DNA of 64,000 nt from Psychrobacillus sp044762745. GTDB lineage: Bacteria; Bacillota; Bacilli; Bacillales_A; Planococcaceae. Both the position numbers and the translations under genes were made by a program. The notes beneath the pieces were generated by a model that saw only the letters and a program-made list of their open reading frames with translations, did not search any database and was not told where the DNA came from. Where the stretch lies: assembly GCF_044762745.1 (NCBI RefSeq), contig NZ_JBIWEX010000022.1:1-64000 (forward strand), read 5' to 3'. Positions 53,477 through 60,254 of this stretch are shown piece after piece (the stretch's first letter is position 1; each line of letters begins with the position of its first letter).

Positions 53477-53578
53477 TTCACTAAGCCTTTTCTTCATTTC
53501 TTTTGAAACTTTTTTCAATGCTTTTTTTGAACCCCTTTCCATATCATGTTGAAATTTTCGTTCTGCATAACTAACAAA
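53477..53578 (-). other. In-frame continuation past the mutS-like stop codon
   Basis: After the TAA at 53579-53581 the same frame stays open for 34 codons: FVSYAERKFQHDMERGSKKA then LKKVSKEMKKRLSE, before TAA at 53474-53476. The stretch is basic and helical. It could be a former C-terminal tail cut off by a nonsense mutation, or chance in A-rich DNA. Confidence 0.3.
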
Positions 53579-55378
53579 TTAAGAATTTAAGTCATATCCC
53601 TCTGGATATAAATCGTTTGCTTTTCCTTCCAGTTCGATTCTTTTTGCATTTATTTTTACTATTCCATTGTTATAAAACACTAATACATTATTGAGATTGT
53701 CTTTTTTCTCATACACAATACCAAAATCATCGTGTTCTATTAGTTTTACTCGATCCCCTACTTCAAATGCATAAGTTGCGTCTTCTTGAATGCTTTCTAA
53801 GATTGGTTTTTTTACTTTATTGTCTCTTACTCGCTCTAAGTCATAGTTTTTGTTTTCTATATAATGCCGTGCTTTTTGTAGCACTTTCTCACGTAAATTC
53901 ATTTTCTTAGAAATCCACAGTGCATTGCTATCACCTGATTTGCCGATTAAAAGCTTATACATTGGCTCTAATGCTTCGCTGTTAAACTGCATAGCAGCAT
54001 TCATGAAATCACTATGGATTTCCGAGTAACGTTTAATCTCACCATAGTGAGTTGTCGCTACTGTTATACAGCCCATTTGATAAAATTCTTCTAATATTGC
54101 GATGGCTAGCGCTGCTCCTTCGTTCGGTTCTGTCCCGCTTCCTATTTCGTCAAAAAGAAGTAATGTGTTATTCGTTGAAGTGCTCATAATTTCTGAGATG
54201 TTCTTCATATGAGATGAAAACGTACTAAGTGAATTTTCAATGCTTTGATTGTCCCCGATATCCACAAATAGCTGATCAAAAACAGCTATTTCCGTACCTT
54301 CATCTGCCACGATATGAAAACCTGACATGACAGCTAAAGTTAATATACCAATCGTTTTTAGCACTACTGTTTTACCACCAGCATTTGGCCCTGTAATGAT
54401 TAAACTACGATAGTCTTTTCCAATCTCAAAATCTAAAGGTACAATATTTCCTGACAAAAGCGGATGCTTACAATTCTTCAGCTTAATGTACCCATGATTA
54501 TTTAATTTTGGTTCTATTCCATCCATACTTTTACTAAACTTCGCTTTGGCAAAAATCATGTCATACTGAGCTATCAGCTCGATATTGATGTTAATTTGCC
54601 TCGTTTCCTCGAGAATACTGCCTGAAAGTGTAGCTAAAATTTGATATTCTTCCATCGACTCCTCCGCCTTTAAAGTCGCTAATTCTGCATTCAATCTAGA
54701 AATGGCAGCTGGTTCAATAAATACGGTAGACCCTTTTGAAGAAACTTCAATAATCGTACCTTCTACTTGATTTTTATAAGAAGCTTTAATAGGAATCGTA
54801 AACCGATCGTCTTTTTTACTAATGAAAAATTCTTGGATATATTCTTTGTTCGCACCACTTTTTAGAAACTTATTTAAACGTTCTTCTATTTTTTCTTCTG
54901 TCTTCGCAATTTGATTTCTAATTCTCTTTAATTCTCGGCTAGCTTCCGAATCCACTCTGTTTCCTCTAATAGAATAGTTAATATCCTCTTCAATGCTTTG
55001 AAATTCCATCATCGAATAAGCATAAGCATGTAATACAGGAGCAAAAAACTCTTTATCCAGCATAAATTTCTTTATTACTCGACAGCCTCTTAAAAAGTCT
55101 GAAATAGCTACTAACTCAGATGGAGCTAGAATCATCCCTTTTTCAAGCTTTTCCATCTGATAATTAATATTGGAAATACCCTTTAATGGAAGATGGCTTT
55201 CTGCATCCAATAACTTTCGTGCTTCTGTCGTCTCGTTCAGTCTATTTTTTACAACTTTACTATTTGTGCTTGGTTGCAGCTTATCTAGTAATTCCTTTCC
55301 TAAACTACTTACACAGTGGAATTTCACCATTTCCTTTAGTTCGTTATATTGTAATTTTTCAAATGTCATATTATTCAT
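53579..55378 (-). CDS. MutS2-like ATPase lacking the Smr nuclease domain
   Basis: 599 aa against about 780 for MutS2. The coiled-coil core and clamp region spans 1-320. The MutS ATPase has Walker A GPNAGGKT (330-337), the ENSLSTFSSHM signature (381-391), Walker B LLLFDEIGSGTEP (406-418) and TTHYGEIK. A KOW-like small domain near the C-terminus (YAFEVGDRVKLIEHDDFGIV) is also found in MutS2. The Smr endonuclease domain is absent. MutS2 proteins act on collided ribosomes in Bacillus, and its KOW region is implicated there. AGGAGG is 7 nt before the ATG. The gene sits behind a 400-nt structured leader with attenuator features. Confidence 0.85.
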   Translation of the reverse strand: MNNMTFEKLQYNELKEMVKFHCVSSLGKELLDKLQPSTNSKVVKNRLNETTEARKLLDAESHLPLKGISNINYQMEKLEKGMILAPSELVAISDFLRGCRVIKKFMLDKEFFAPVLHAYAYSMMEFQSIEEDINYSIRGNRVDSEASRELKRIRNQIAKTEEKIEERLNKFLKSGANKEYIQEFFISKKDDRFTIPIKASYKNQVEGTIIEVSSKGSTVFIEPAAISRLNAELATLKAEESMEEYQILATLSGSILEETRQININIELIAQYDMIFAKAKFSKSMDGIEPKLNNHGYIKLKNCKHPLLSGNIVPLDFEIGKDYRSLIITGPNAGGKTVVLKTIGILTLAVMSGFHIVADEGTEIAVFDQLFVDIGDNQSIENSLSTFSSHMKNISEIMSTSTNNTLLLFDEIGSGTEPNEGAALAIAILEEFYQMGCITVATTHYGEIKRYSEIHSDFMNAAMQFNSEALEPMYKLLIGKSGDSNALWISKKMNLREKVLQKARHYIENKNYDLERVRDNKVKKPILESIQEDATYAFEVGDRVKLIEHDDFGIVYEKKDNLNNVLVFYNNGIVKINAKRIELEGKANDLYPEGYDLNS

Positions 55379-55403
55379 GTGTAGTCCTCCTTAAAAATGT
55401 AAT

Positions 55404-55482
55404 AATGCCCGCAAGGATTCTTCCTACCTCTCCAAATAAACGGGTTAATCCGAAATTTGGATAGAAAGCTCCTGCGGGCATT
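55404..55482 (-). terminator. Leader terminator/attenuator hairpin of the mutS-like gene
   Basis: AATGCCCGCAaGGA (55404-55417) pairs with TCCTGCGGGCATT (55470-55482), 13 bp with one bulge. The loop holds a further stem, CCAAAT..CGG / CCG..ATTTGG. On the minus strand ATTACATTTTT follows, then the AGGAGG of the gene. The U tract is imperfect, so efficiency is uncertain. Confidence 0.7.
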
Positions 55483-55483
55483 A

Positions 55484-55504
55484 GCCTTGTGATTGTCACA
55501 AGGC
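55484..55504 (-). promoter_or_regulatory. Leader hairpin overlapping the leader-peptide stop codon
   Basis: GCCTTGTGA / TCACAAGGC, a perfect 9-bp stem with a 3-nt loop, directly 5' of the attenuator. The TGA of the candidate leader ORF is within its 5' arm, so a terminating or stalled ribosome would cover it. Confidence 0.7.
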
Positions 55505-55570
55505 ATTTTTATCGTCAACAAATAATAAGGTAGGAAAGAAAAAAGAGCATAGCAGGACAAATCCCACCAC
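55496..55570 (-). CDS. Candidate leader peptide (24 aa) of the mutS-like gene
   Basis: GTG start, reading VVGFVLLCSFFFPTLLFVDD then KNAL. It is hydrophobic and ends in the hairpin at 55484-55504. A GAAGAG purine stretch is just upstream, with poor spacing. The codons for FFFPT (55541-55529) are complementary to 55428-55418 in the attenuator loop (8 bp, one bulge, 3 bp). Alternative short frames exist: an ATG at 55557, and a 65-codon GTG frame whose stop overlaps the mutS-like ATG. Confidence 0.45.
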   Translation of the reverse strand: MVGFVLLCSFFFPTLLFVDDKNAL

Positions 55571-55633
55571 ACTCTTCGTCTTTAACACACAAATTATGTT
55601 AAACGATTATATGGAAAAGGAAGCAGTCTTTAG

Positions 55634-55741
55634 ATAGGTATCCACAATGTTGCTTACATATTGTGGAACAAGGCATACTTAATAAACTGGTACAAAACCA
55701 GTGATTAAAAGCCTTATTAAACTAAATTAGTTTATACCTAC
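55634..55741 (-). ncRNA. Candidate structured RNA with a four-way junction in the mutS-like leader
   Basis: Closing stem GTAGGTAT (55741-55734) with ATACCTAT (55641-55634). Inside are three arms: AAACT/AGTTT (55719-55733); a long arm AAGGC/GCCTT (55670-55715) with inner TTAAT/ATTAA and ACTGGT/ACCAGT; and TCCACAAT/ATTGTGGA (55641-55667). Every stem is nearly perfect. I do not recognise it as a known riboswitch class. Confidence 0.55.
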
Positions 55742-55781
55742 AACCGACATACTTCACCACACCTTTAATTAGAATATTTTT

Positions 55782-55810
55782 AATATACCATCATTTTGTG
55801 CGAGAGTCAA
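55782..55810 (-). promoter_or_regulatory. Promoter of the mutS-like leader transcript
   Basis: TTGACT (55810-55805), an exact 17-nt spacer and TATATT (55787-55782) on the minus strand, immediately after the ecsC stop codon. Transcription would begin near 55775, giving a leader of about 400 nt. Confidence 0.82.
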
Positions 55811-56524
55811 TTATATATCGCGTAATAAACGCAATCGATATGAATTCATAGCTGTTTCTCCAAGTTGGTCAAGCAGTTTGTAGTTGGCAAATGCCCCCAC
55901 AACCGCTCCGATACCAGGTAATAACTGAAACATTTTTACTAAATCAATATGATCCCTATATTCCTGCTGAAACGCTCGCCAATCCATATCGGTAATTACA
56001 TGTTTTTGTTGTTCCCAGTTTTCAATAATATATAATGTGTCTTTTCGTTTTTCTTCACTTGAAAATGCTAACAGAAAAATATGTAGAATAAAAAGTCGTT
56101 CTTCATAATCTTCTGTATCGAATCCGTAAATAGCGGCAGCTTCAAAAAGAAATTTCATTTTTATCGATAAAAGTAAGGGGAAATCTGCAAGTCCAAGCAA
56201 TATCCCCCCTGCACCTGTTCCTGCTCCTTCAACAACAGCCGTTTTTCTGAAGGTAGAAAGTTTTTCTTTTAGTAATTCGTCTCGCTCATAAAGACTAAGC
56301 TCTAATGGCAATCGTTTTTTCGTGGTGATATTGGACCCTACAAGCGTTGCCTTCACCATGTTCTTAATACTTTCTGTCATCACTTGATGAAACTTTTCTG
56401 GTATAAGACCGTTAATTTTATTCTGTACATTTTTAGATGTCCGGCCTAGGATGCCAGATTTCCTTGTTATTTTATGCTTCCAAAATTGAAGTTGTTGCTC
56501 TACTTCTTTTGTATAATCAACCAT
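55811..56524 (-). CDS. EcsC-family protein
   Basis: 237 aa. The EcsC signature VVEGAGTGAGGILLGLADFP followed by LLLSIKMKFLFEAAAIYGFD, and later LLPGIGAVVGAFANYKLLDQ, define the family. EcsC accompanies the Ecs ABC transporter in B. subtilis, but no ecsAB is here, so this is a stand-alone member of unknown role. GAGGGG is 4 nt upstream of the ATG. It lies upstream of the mutS-like gene with a separate promoter between them. Confidence 0.88.
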   Translation of the reverse strand: MVDYTKEVEQQLQFWKHKITRKSGILGRTSKNVQNKINGLIPEKFHQVMTESIKNMVKATLVGSNITTKKRLPLELSLYERDELLKEKLSTFRKTAVVEGAGTGAGGILLGLADFPLLLSIKMKFLFEAAAIYGFDTEDYEERLFILHIFLLAFSSEEKRKDTLYIIENWEQQKHVITDMDWRAFQQEYRDHIDLVKMFQLLPGIGAVVGAFANYKLLDQLGETAMNSYRLRLLRDI

Positions 56525-56651
56525 ATGTCCCCTCTTTTCTCCGTGCTAACTTTTATTTCTAGTATAGACCATCTGCTATTTAATTAAATGTACTTTAGCA
56601 GTGTTTACAAATACATCTAAAGCCGTAATAGAAAAATAGTCATTCAAAGTA

Positions 56652-56680
56652 TTGTACTCTTTGAGTCAAACTTATATAAT
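56652..56680 (+). promoter_or_regulatory. Promoter of tRNA-Val
   Basis: TTGTAC (56652-56657), a 17-nt spacer and TATAAT (56675-56680), about 20 nt before the tRNA. Confidence 0.75.
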
Positions 56681-56699
56681 AGCGGAAGTAACATATAAC

Positions 56700-56771
56700 G
56701 ATCTGATAGTTCAGCGGGAGAATACGTCCTTGACAGGGACGGGGTCGGGGGTTCGAATCCCTCTCAGATCA
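56700..56771 (+). tRNA. tRNA-Val (anticodon GAC)
   Basis: Cloverleaf: acceptor GATCTGA/TCAGATC, D arm GTTC-AGCGGGA-GAAT, anticodon arm CGTCC-TTGACAG-GGACG with anticodon GAC, variable GGGTC, and T arm GGGGG-TTCGAAT-CCCTC. The discriminator is A and no CCA is encoded (TCC follows). It is a single tRNA gene with its own promoter and terminator. Confidence 0.93.
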
Positions 56772-56776
56772 TCCTC

Positions 56777-56809
56777 AAAGGCACATTCCATTACTAGGGG
56801 TGTGCCTTT
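56777..56809 (+). terminator. Terminator after tRNA-Val
   Basis: AAAGGCACA / TGTGCCTTT, a perfect 9-bp stem with a 15-nt loop, then ATTTAT. Confidence 0.78.
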
Positions 56810-56830
56810 ATTTATAGGTGGGAAATAAAC

Positions 56831-57286
56831 ATGCAAATCCGAAAATTGAACATTCATGAAGCGCCCCCAATTGATTTATTGTTATTGGCAGATCCTTCTT
56901 TACCATTAGTAAAGGAATATTTGAATACTGGAGAATGCTATATTGTTGAAGACTACAAAGAAATAATAGGCGTTTATGTGTTGCTTTCTAAAAGCCTTGA
57001 CACAATTGAACTCGTGAATATCGCGGTTTCTGAAAGTGCACAAGGAAAAGGTATTGGAAAACAGCTAATTATTGATGCGATAAGGAGATCCAAAGTAAAA
57101 GGCTATAAAACAATCGAAGTTGGAACGGGTAATTCCAGTATCGGTCAGCTCGCTCTATACCAAAAATGTGGATTTAGAATCACTAGTATTGATAGTGACT
57201 TTTTCACAAGACATTATAAAGAAGATATTTTTGAAAACGGGATATGGTGCAGGGATATGATACGTCTATCTCAACAATTGAATTAA
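56831..57286 (+). CDS. GNAT-family acetyltransferase
   Basis: 151 aa. ELVNIAVSESAQGKGIGKQL is the acetyl-CoA binding motif, followed by GTGNSSIGQLALYQKCGFRI and the C-terminal IDSDFFTRHYKEDIFENGIW. It resembles the YvbK/YkkB-type group of uncharacterised acetyltransferases. GGTGGG precedes the ATG. It lies just after tRNA-Val, possibly by read-through. Confidence 0.85.
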   Translation: MQIRKLNIHEAPPIDLLLLADPSLPLVKEYLNTGECYIVEDYKEIIGVYVLLSKSLDTIELVNIAVSESAQGKGIGKQLIIDAIRRSKVKGYKTIEVGTGNSSIGQLALYQKCGFRITSIDSDFFTRHYKEDIFENGIWCRDMIRLSQQLN

Positions 57287-57404
57287 AGAACAAAAGGGCT
57301 CGCCTGTTTCTATCCCAATATGGCAAATGGAAATGATTCATATCAATGAGTTGTCGCACATAATTGCGATAATGCATCATAGTGAATTGAATGAAGTATC
57401 CGCT

Positions 57405-57455
57405 TTGATTTTCGCTGCAGTCGTACGCTTTCCGCCGGATGAGCGATGAGCCCTT
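57405..57455. repeat. Repeat element copy 3, truncated
   Basis: GATTTTCGCTGCAGTCGTAC..CTTTCCGCC..GATGAGCGATGAGCCC aligns with the reverse complement of 20225-20272 and with 11050-11090. The rest of the core is missing, and the sequence passes straight into array A5, suggesting an internal deletion. Confidence 0.6.
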
Positions 57456-57460
57456 CAAAT

Positions 57461-57610
57461 AGTTGGGCAAATTTTCTCGTAAACTGAACAATTCTTGCGG
57501 GGTTAGACAATCTCCCCTCGAAGTTAGCCAATCCATCCAATAGTTGGGCAATCTCTCTCGTAAACTGGACAATATTTGCAAGGTTGGACAATCTCCCCCG
57601 AAACAGTGCA
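57461..57610. repeat. Phased array A5 (GACAA/GGCAA anchors, two higher-order repeats)
   Basis: CAA anchors at 57468, 57489, 57508, 57529, 57549, 57570, 57589 and 57609, spacings 21, 19, 21, 20, 21, 19 and 20. A unit of about 81 bp (ATAGTTGGGCAA..CTCTCGTAAACTG..ACAAT) is repeated twice with about 80% identity. It adjoins repeat copy 3 in the same order as A1 in copy 1. Confidence 0.7.
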
Positions 57611-57702
57611 AATATATGAAACTATCCATAATTCTTCCATTAATGAAAGTCCTTTTTCATTACGCCAATCGTCCAACTGATGGAGGACCTGATAGCCTCC
57701 AC
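57611..57702. other. Spacer with MKVL-type motif copy a
   Basis: ATGAAAGTCC..CATTACGCCAATCGTCCA (57644-57671) resembles 59401-59432 on the other side of the laccase gene. A GGAGG/CCTCC hairpin (57680-57698) lies at the laccase stop, without a U tract. Confidence 0.45.
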
Positions 57703-59235
57703 TTATCGGATAACAATATACGGTCTCATCATCTCATAATCCTCGTGCTCCAACACATGACAGTGCCATACATATCGGCCTGTAAAAGGACCAAACTTCA
57801 TGATGATTCGAGTTACTTGATTAGGATTAGCCCGCACGGTATCCTTCCAACCTCGCTCTTGTGGTTCCGGCGGATTCGCCGGGCCAGTATAAAGGATCGT
57901 TTTTTCCTTATTATACTTTTCCACATCGAAATTTCTTCGGTCTAGAATTTGAAAATGAATTAAATGAAGATGAATGGGGTGTGTATCCGGAGTTAAGTTA
58001 ATAAGGTACCATATTTTGATTGATCCCAATTTTGGATTTTCGGTTATAGGAGCATCCCACTGTTTATTATCCAATAGCATAAGTTCACGACCATACTTAT
58101 CCATCGTATGATTTAATGTTAGGGGTCTTGACTTGGAAGCTGACTGTTCATTTATTTTGGGAAAAGGCACAATATACGCCGGAACAACACTTGTATCCAC
58201 ACTAGATAAAGGAAGAGTTACTTTAAACTGCATGATCATACCTGTATTTTCATCTGTAGGATCTCCCGTTGGAAATGGAGTAGGCGCATCGTTTGTCATG
58301 ATAATATGATTGCCCTCAAGATTAGTAAAATCAATAATCACATCTGCTCGTTCTGCAGGTGCTAACATAATTTCTTGCACTCCTATTGGGTGTTGCATGA
58401 ATCCGCCATCCGTCCCAATTTGGTACATAAGCTGTCCCGATTGAAGCTTAACCCTAAAGAAACGCGCATTGGATGCGTTTAGCAACCTAAATCGATATTT
58501 ACGAGGTTCCACTTTTAAAAAGGGATGTACTTTGCCATTCACTACAATGGTATCCCCGAAAAATTCAGGAACAACCGACGTTTCCAATTCCGGAATGGGT
58601 GGTTCTGGTTGCTTCGGGTAATAAAGAGAACCGTCCTTTTGAAAAGTCTTGTCTTGTATCACAAGAGGGACCTCATACTTCCCACTTGGTAAATTCAATA
58701 AACGTTCCCGTTGATCTCTAATAAGATATAACCCCGCCAATCCCGCATAAACATTAAGCCTCGTAATACCCATAGCATGGTCATGATACCAAAGGGTGCA
58801 TGCATGATTGCAATTATCGTATCGATATACTTGCTTTCTAAAAAATGGACCGACTTGTTTGAAACCTCTCGTAAACCAAGCCTCCGGGTAACCATCGCTT
58901 TCTGATTCAACACAAGCACCGTGGACATGCACCACCGTTCGGACATCGGGTACGTCCATATGGGCACCATGCACTGTATAGTCTATAGGCAACAGATGCT
59001 TGTCTGGAAGATTGTTCATCCATTTGATAAACACAATTTCCCCGGATTCTACCTCAATCGTTGGTCCCGGATAGCTACCTTCATACCCCCAAACAGTTGT
59101 ATCATTTAATTCGCTATGAAGTGATTGCTTAAATTCCGTCATACTTACTTCAAAGTAAGTATAAAATTGATCTTTCCAGCGTGGTTTTAAAATTGGAGGA
59201 ATGGGGAGTTCATCTACAAATTTAGAAAGAATCAT
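57703..59235 (-). CDS. cotA: Multicopper oxidase, CotA-type spore laccase
   Basis: 510 aa against 513 for B. subtilis CotA. All copper motifs are present: HGAHMD with VVHVHGACVES, the paired CTLWYHDHAMGITRLNVYAG, DTHPIHLHLIHFQILDRR, and C-terminal RYVWHCHVLEHEDYEMMRPY containing the type 1 Cys, His and Met. There is no signal peptide, as expected for a spore-coat laccase. The N-terminus LSKFVDELPIPPILKPRWKD fits CotA. AAGGAGCG is 5 nt before the ATG. The gene is flanked by repeat arrays and relic sequences. Confidence 0.92.
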   Translation of the reverse strand: MILSKFVDELPIPPILKPRWKDQFYTYFEVSMTEFKQSLHSELNDTTVWGYEGSYPGPTIEVESGEIVFIKWMNNLPDKHLLPIDYTVHGAHMDVPDVRTVVHVHGACVESESDGYPEAWFTRGFKQVGPFFRKQVYRYDNCNHACTLWYHDHAMGITRLNVYAGLAGLYLIRDQRERLLNLPSGKYEVPLVIQDKTFQKDGSLYYPKQPEPPIPELETSVVPEFFGDTIVVNGKVHPFLKVEPRKYRFRLLNASNARFFRVKLQSGQLMYQIGTDGGFMQHPIGVQEIMLAPAERADVIIDFTNLEGNHIIMTNDAPTPFPTGDPTDENTGMIMQFKVTLPLSSVDTSVVPAYIVPFPKINEQSASKSRPLTLNHTMDKYGRELMLLDNKQWDAPITENPKLGSIKIWYLINLTPDTHPIHLHLIHFQILDRRNFDVEKYNKEKTILYTGPANPPEPQERGWKDTVRANPNQVTRIIMKFGPFTGRYVWHCHVLEHEDYEMMRPYIVIR

Positions 59236-59400
59236 ATTTGCGCTCCTTTATTGTCAAATGAAAAATTGTACCCTTCCCTATAACCTATCGCAAGAACCAG
59301 TAGATAGTGCCTGACCCACCGCTTATTTAAGCAATTCAAACTTCGCAAACTTAAAAAAATAACTTCAAGAGCAAAAGGACTTTCACCATTTTTTTCATTG

Positions 59401-59466
59401 ATGAAAGTCCTCCATAATTACGCCAAACGACCAGCGTATTGTTTTTTTATAGGGGTGCATATTTAA
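59401..59466 (+). other. MKVL-type motif copy b
   Basis: A 21-codon frame, MKVLHNYAKRPAYCFFIGVH(I), ends in TAA. It lacks an RBS. The first 30 nt parallel 57644-57673 (MKVLFHYANRP). This could be the degraded start of one gene family at both sites, or a conserved non-coding motif. The upstream hairpin AGGACTTTCA/TGAAAGTCCT includes its first codons. Confidence 0.35.
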
Positions 59467-59573
59467 TTTCTGCCGATATGCAAAATACTGATTTAAGGGC
59501 GGTGAATTTTATTTGTGCCGATTTGCGTAATGCTAATTTAAGTGGGCTAATTTATCAACGAGTATGTTCTTAA
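59418..59573 (+). pseudogene. Pentapeptide-repeat protein relic
   Basis: An open frame without a start codon encodes GAYLISADMQNTDLRAVNFI then CADLRNANLSG, six to seven A(D/N)LxN pentapeptide repeats, and ends at TAA 59571-59573. There is no start or RBS. It is a 3' fragment of a right-handed beta-helix protein. Confidence 0.65.
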
Positions 59574-59805
59574 CTCAAATGCAAATTAATTCAGCTAAAG
59601 GTGATGTAAAGACAATATTACCCTCCCATATGCAACGCCCTTCACATTGGATTAATTAATTTTGTTCAAGTTGGTTTATTGAAGGAGACTTTTGAAGGTT
59701 ATCTCCTTTAAATTGATATAGAATCTCTTTTTTCATTAATGGATGTTTTAGTAAAAAAATACAGATAAAAATCAACCACTAACCCTAACATAACCAAATA
59801 AAAAA
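59574..59805. other. AT-rich spacer
   Basis: No gene or clear signal was seen apart from the terminator at its right end. Confidence 0.4.
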
Positions 59806-59840
59806 GAAATCGTTCATTTATAATAGGAGTGGACGATTTC
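59806..59840 (-). terminator. Terminator of the lipoprotein-DUF6792 operon
   Basis: GAAATCGTTCA / TGGACGATTTC (one mismatch, 11 positions, 13-nt loop), followed on the minus strand by TTTTTTATTT. Confidence 0.85.
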
Positions 59841-59897
59841 TACTATAACATTGCCTAACTTTGTTCAGACATCTTTAAAAGATCATTCACCTTCTAT

Positions 59898-60248
59898 CTA
59901 ACTGACCGACTCTGACTCCTCCCACACTCTATAGTCAATCGTCATCGATTGTGTTTTCATATCATCGGTTTGACCATCGAAGGACTGAACCATTTTCCAA
60001 ATTTCCGAGCTAACTAGTTGAAGTGCCGCCTCGTTTTTTTGATATTGCTCATTTGCATTTTGTTCGATGGCTTCTACGATTTTCCCTTTACTTGCATCAC
60101 CCGTCATGATGTCTTGCACTAATTTCAAAAAGTTCCGATCCTCTTCGTGAATGGCATCAACATACTGTTGGAGTTTATCTTTTTTATGCAAATGACTCTC
60201 ATAAGGTAAAATTCTCGTCGTTAGATTGACTGAATAATAACGATACAT
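59898..60248 (-). CDS. Hypothetical protein, third gene of the DUF6792-like operon
   Basis: 116 aa, helical, no signal or membrane segment. KLQQYVDAIHEEDRNFLKLV, NANEQYQKNEAALQLVSSEI and a tail TDDMKTQSMTIDYRVWEESE. Its RBS GGAGG overlaps the end of the upstream gene, so translation is probably coupled. It may be a chaperone, immunity or WXG-like partner of the larger protein. Not recognised as a named family. Confidence 0.6.
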   Translation of the reverse strand: MYRYYSVNLTTRILPYESHLHKKDKLQQYVDAIHEEDRNFLKLVQDIMTGDASKGKIVEAIEQNANEQYQKNEAALQLVSSEIWKMVQSFDGQTDDMKTQSMTIDYRVWEESESVS

Positions 60249-60254
60249 CCCCTT

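Noticed and set aside
55375..55572. 65-codon frame in the mutS-like leader as an ordinary gene
   Set aside because: It spans both hairpins and has no recognisable domain. Its ATGA overlap with the next gene is noted but may be chance.
55404..55741. T-box leader
   Set aside because: No T-box sequence (GGTGGNACCGCG-like) and no aminoacyl-tRNA or amino acid gene downstream.
57204..57629. 141-codon and overlapping 82-codon minus-strand frames
   Set aside because: The internal periodicity comes from array A5, not from a protein repeat. No RBS or domain was seen.
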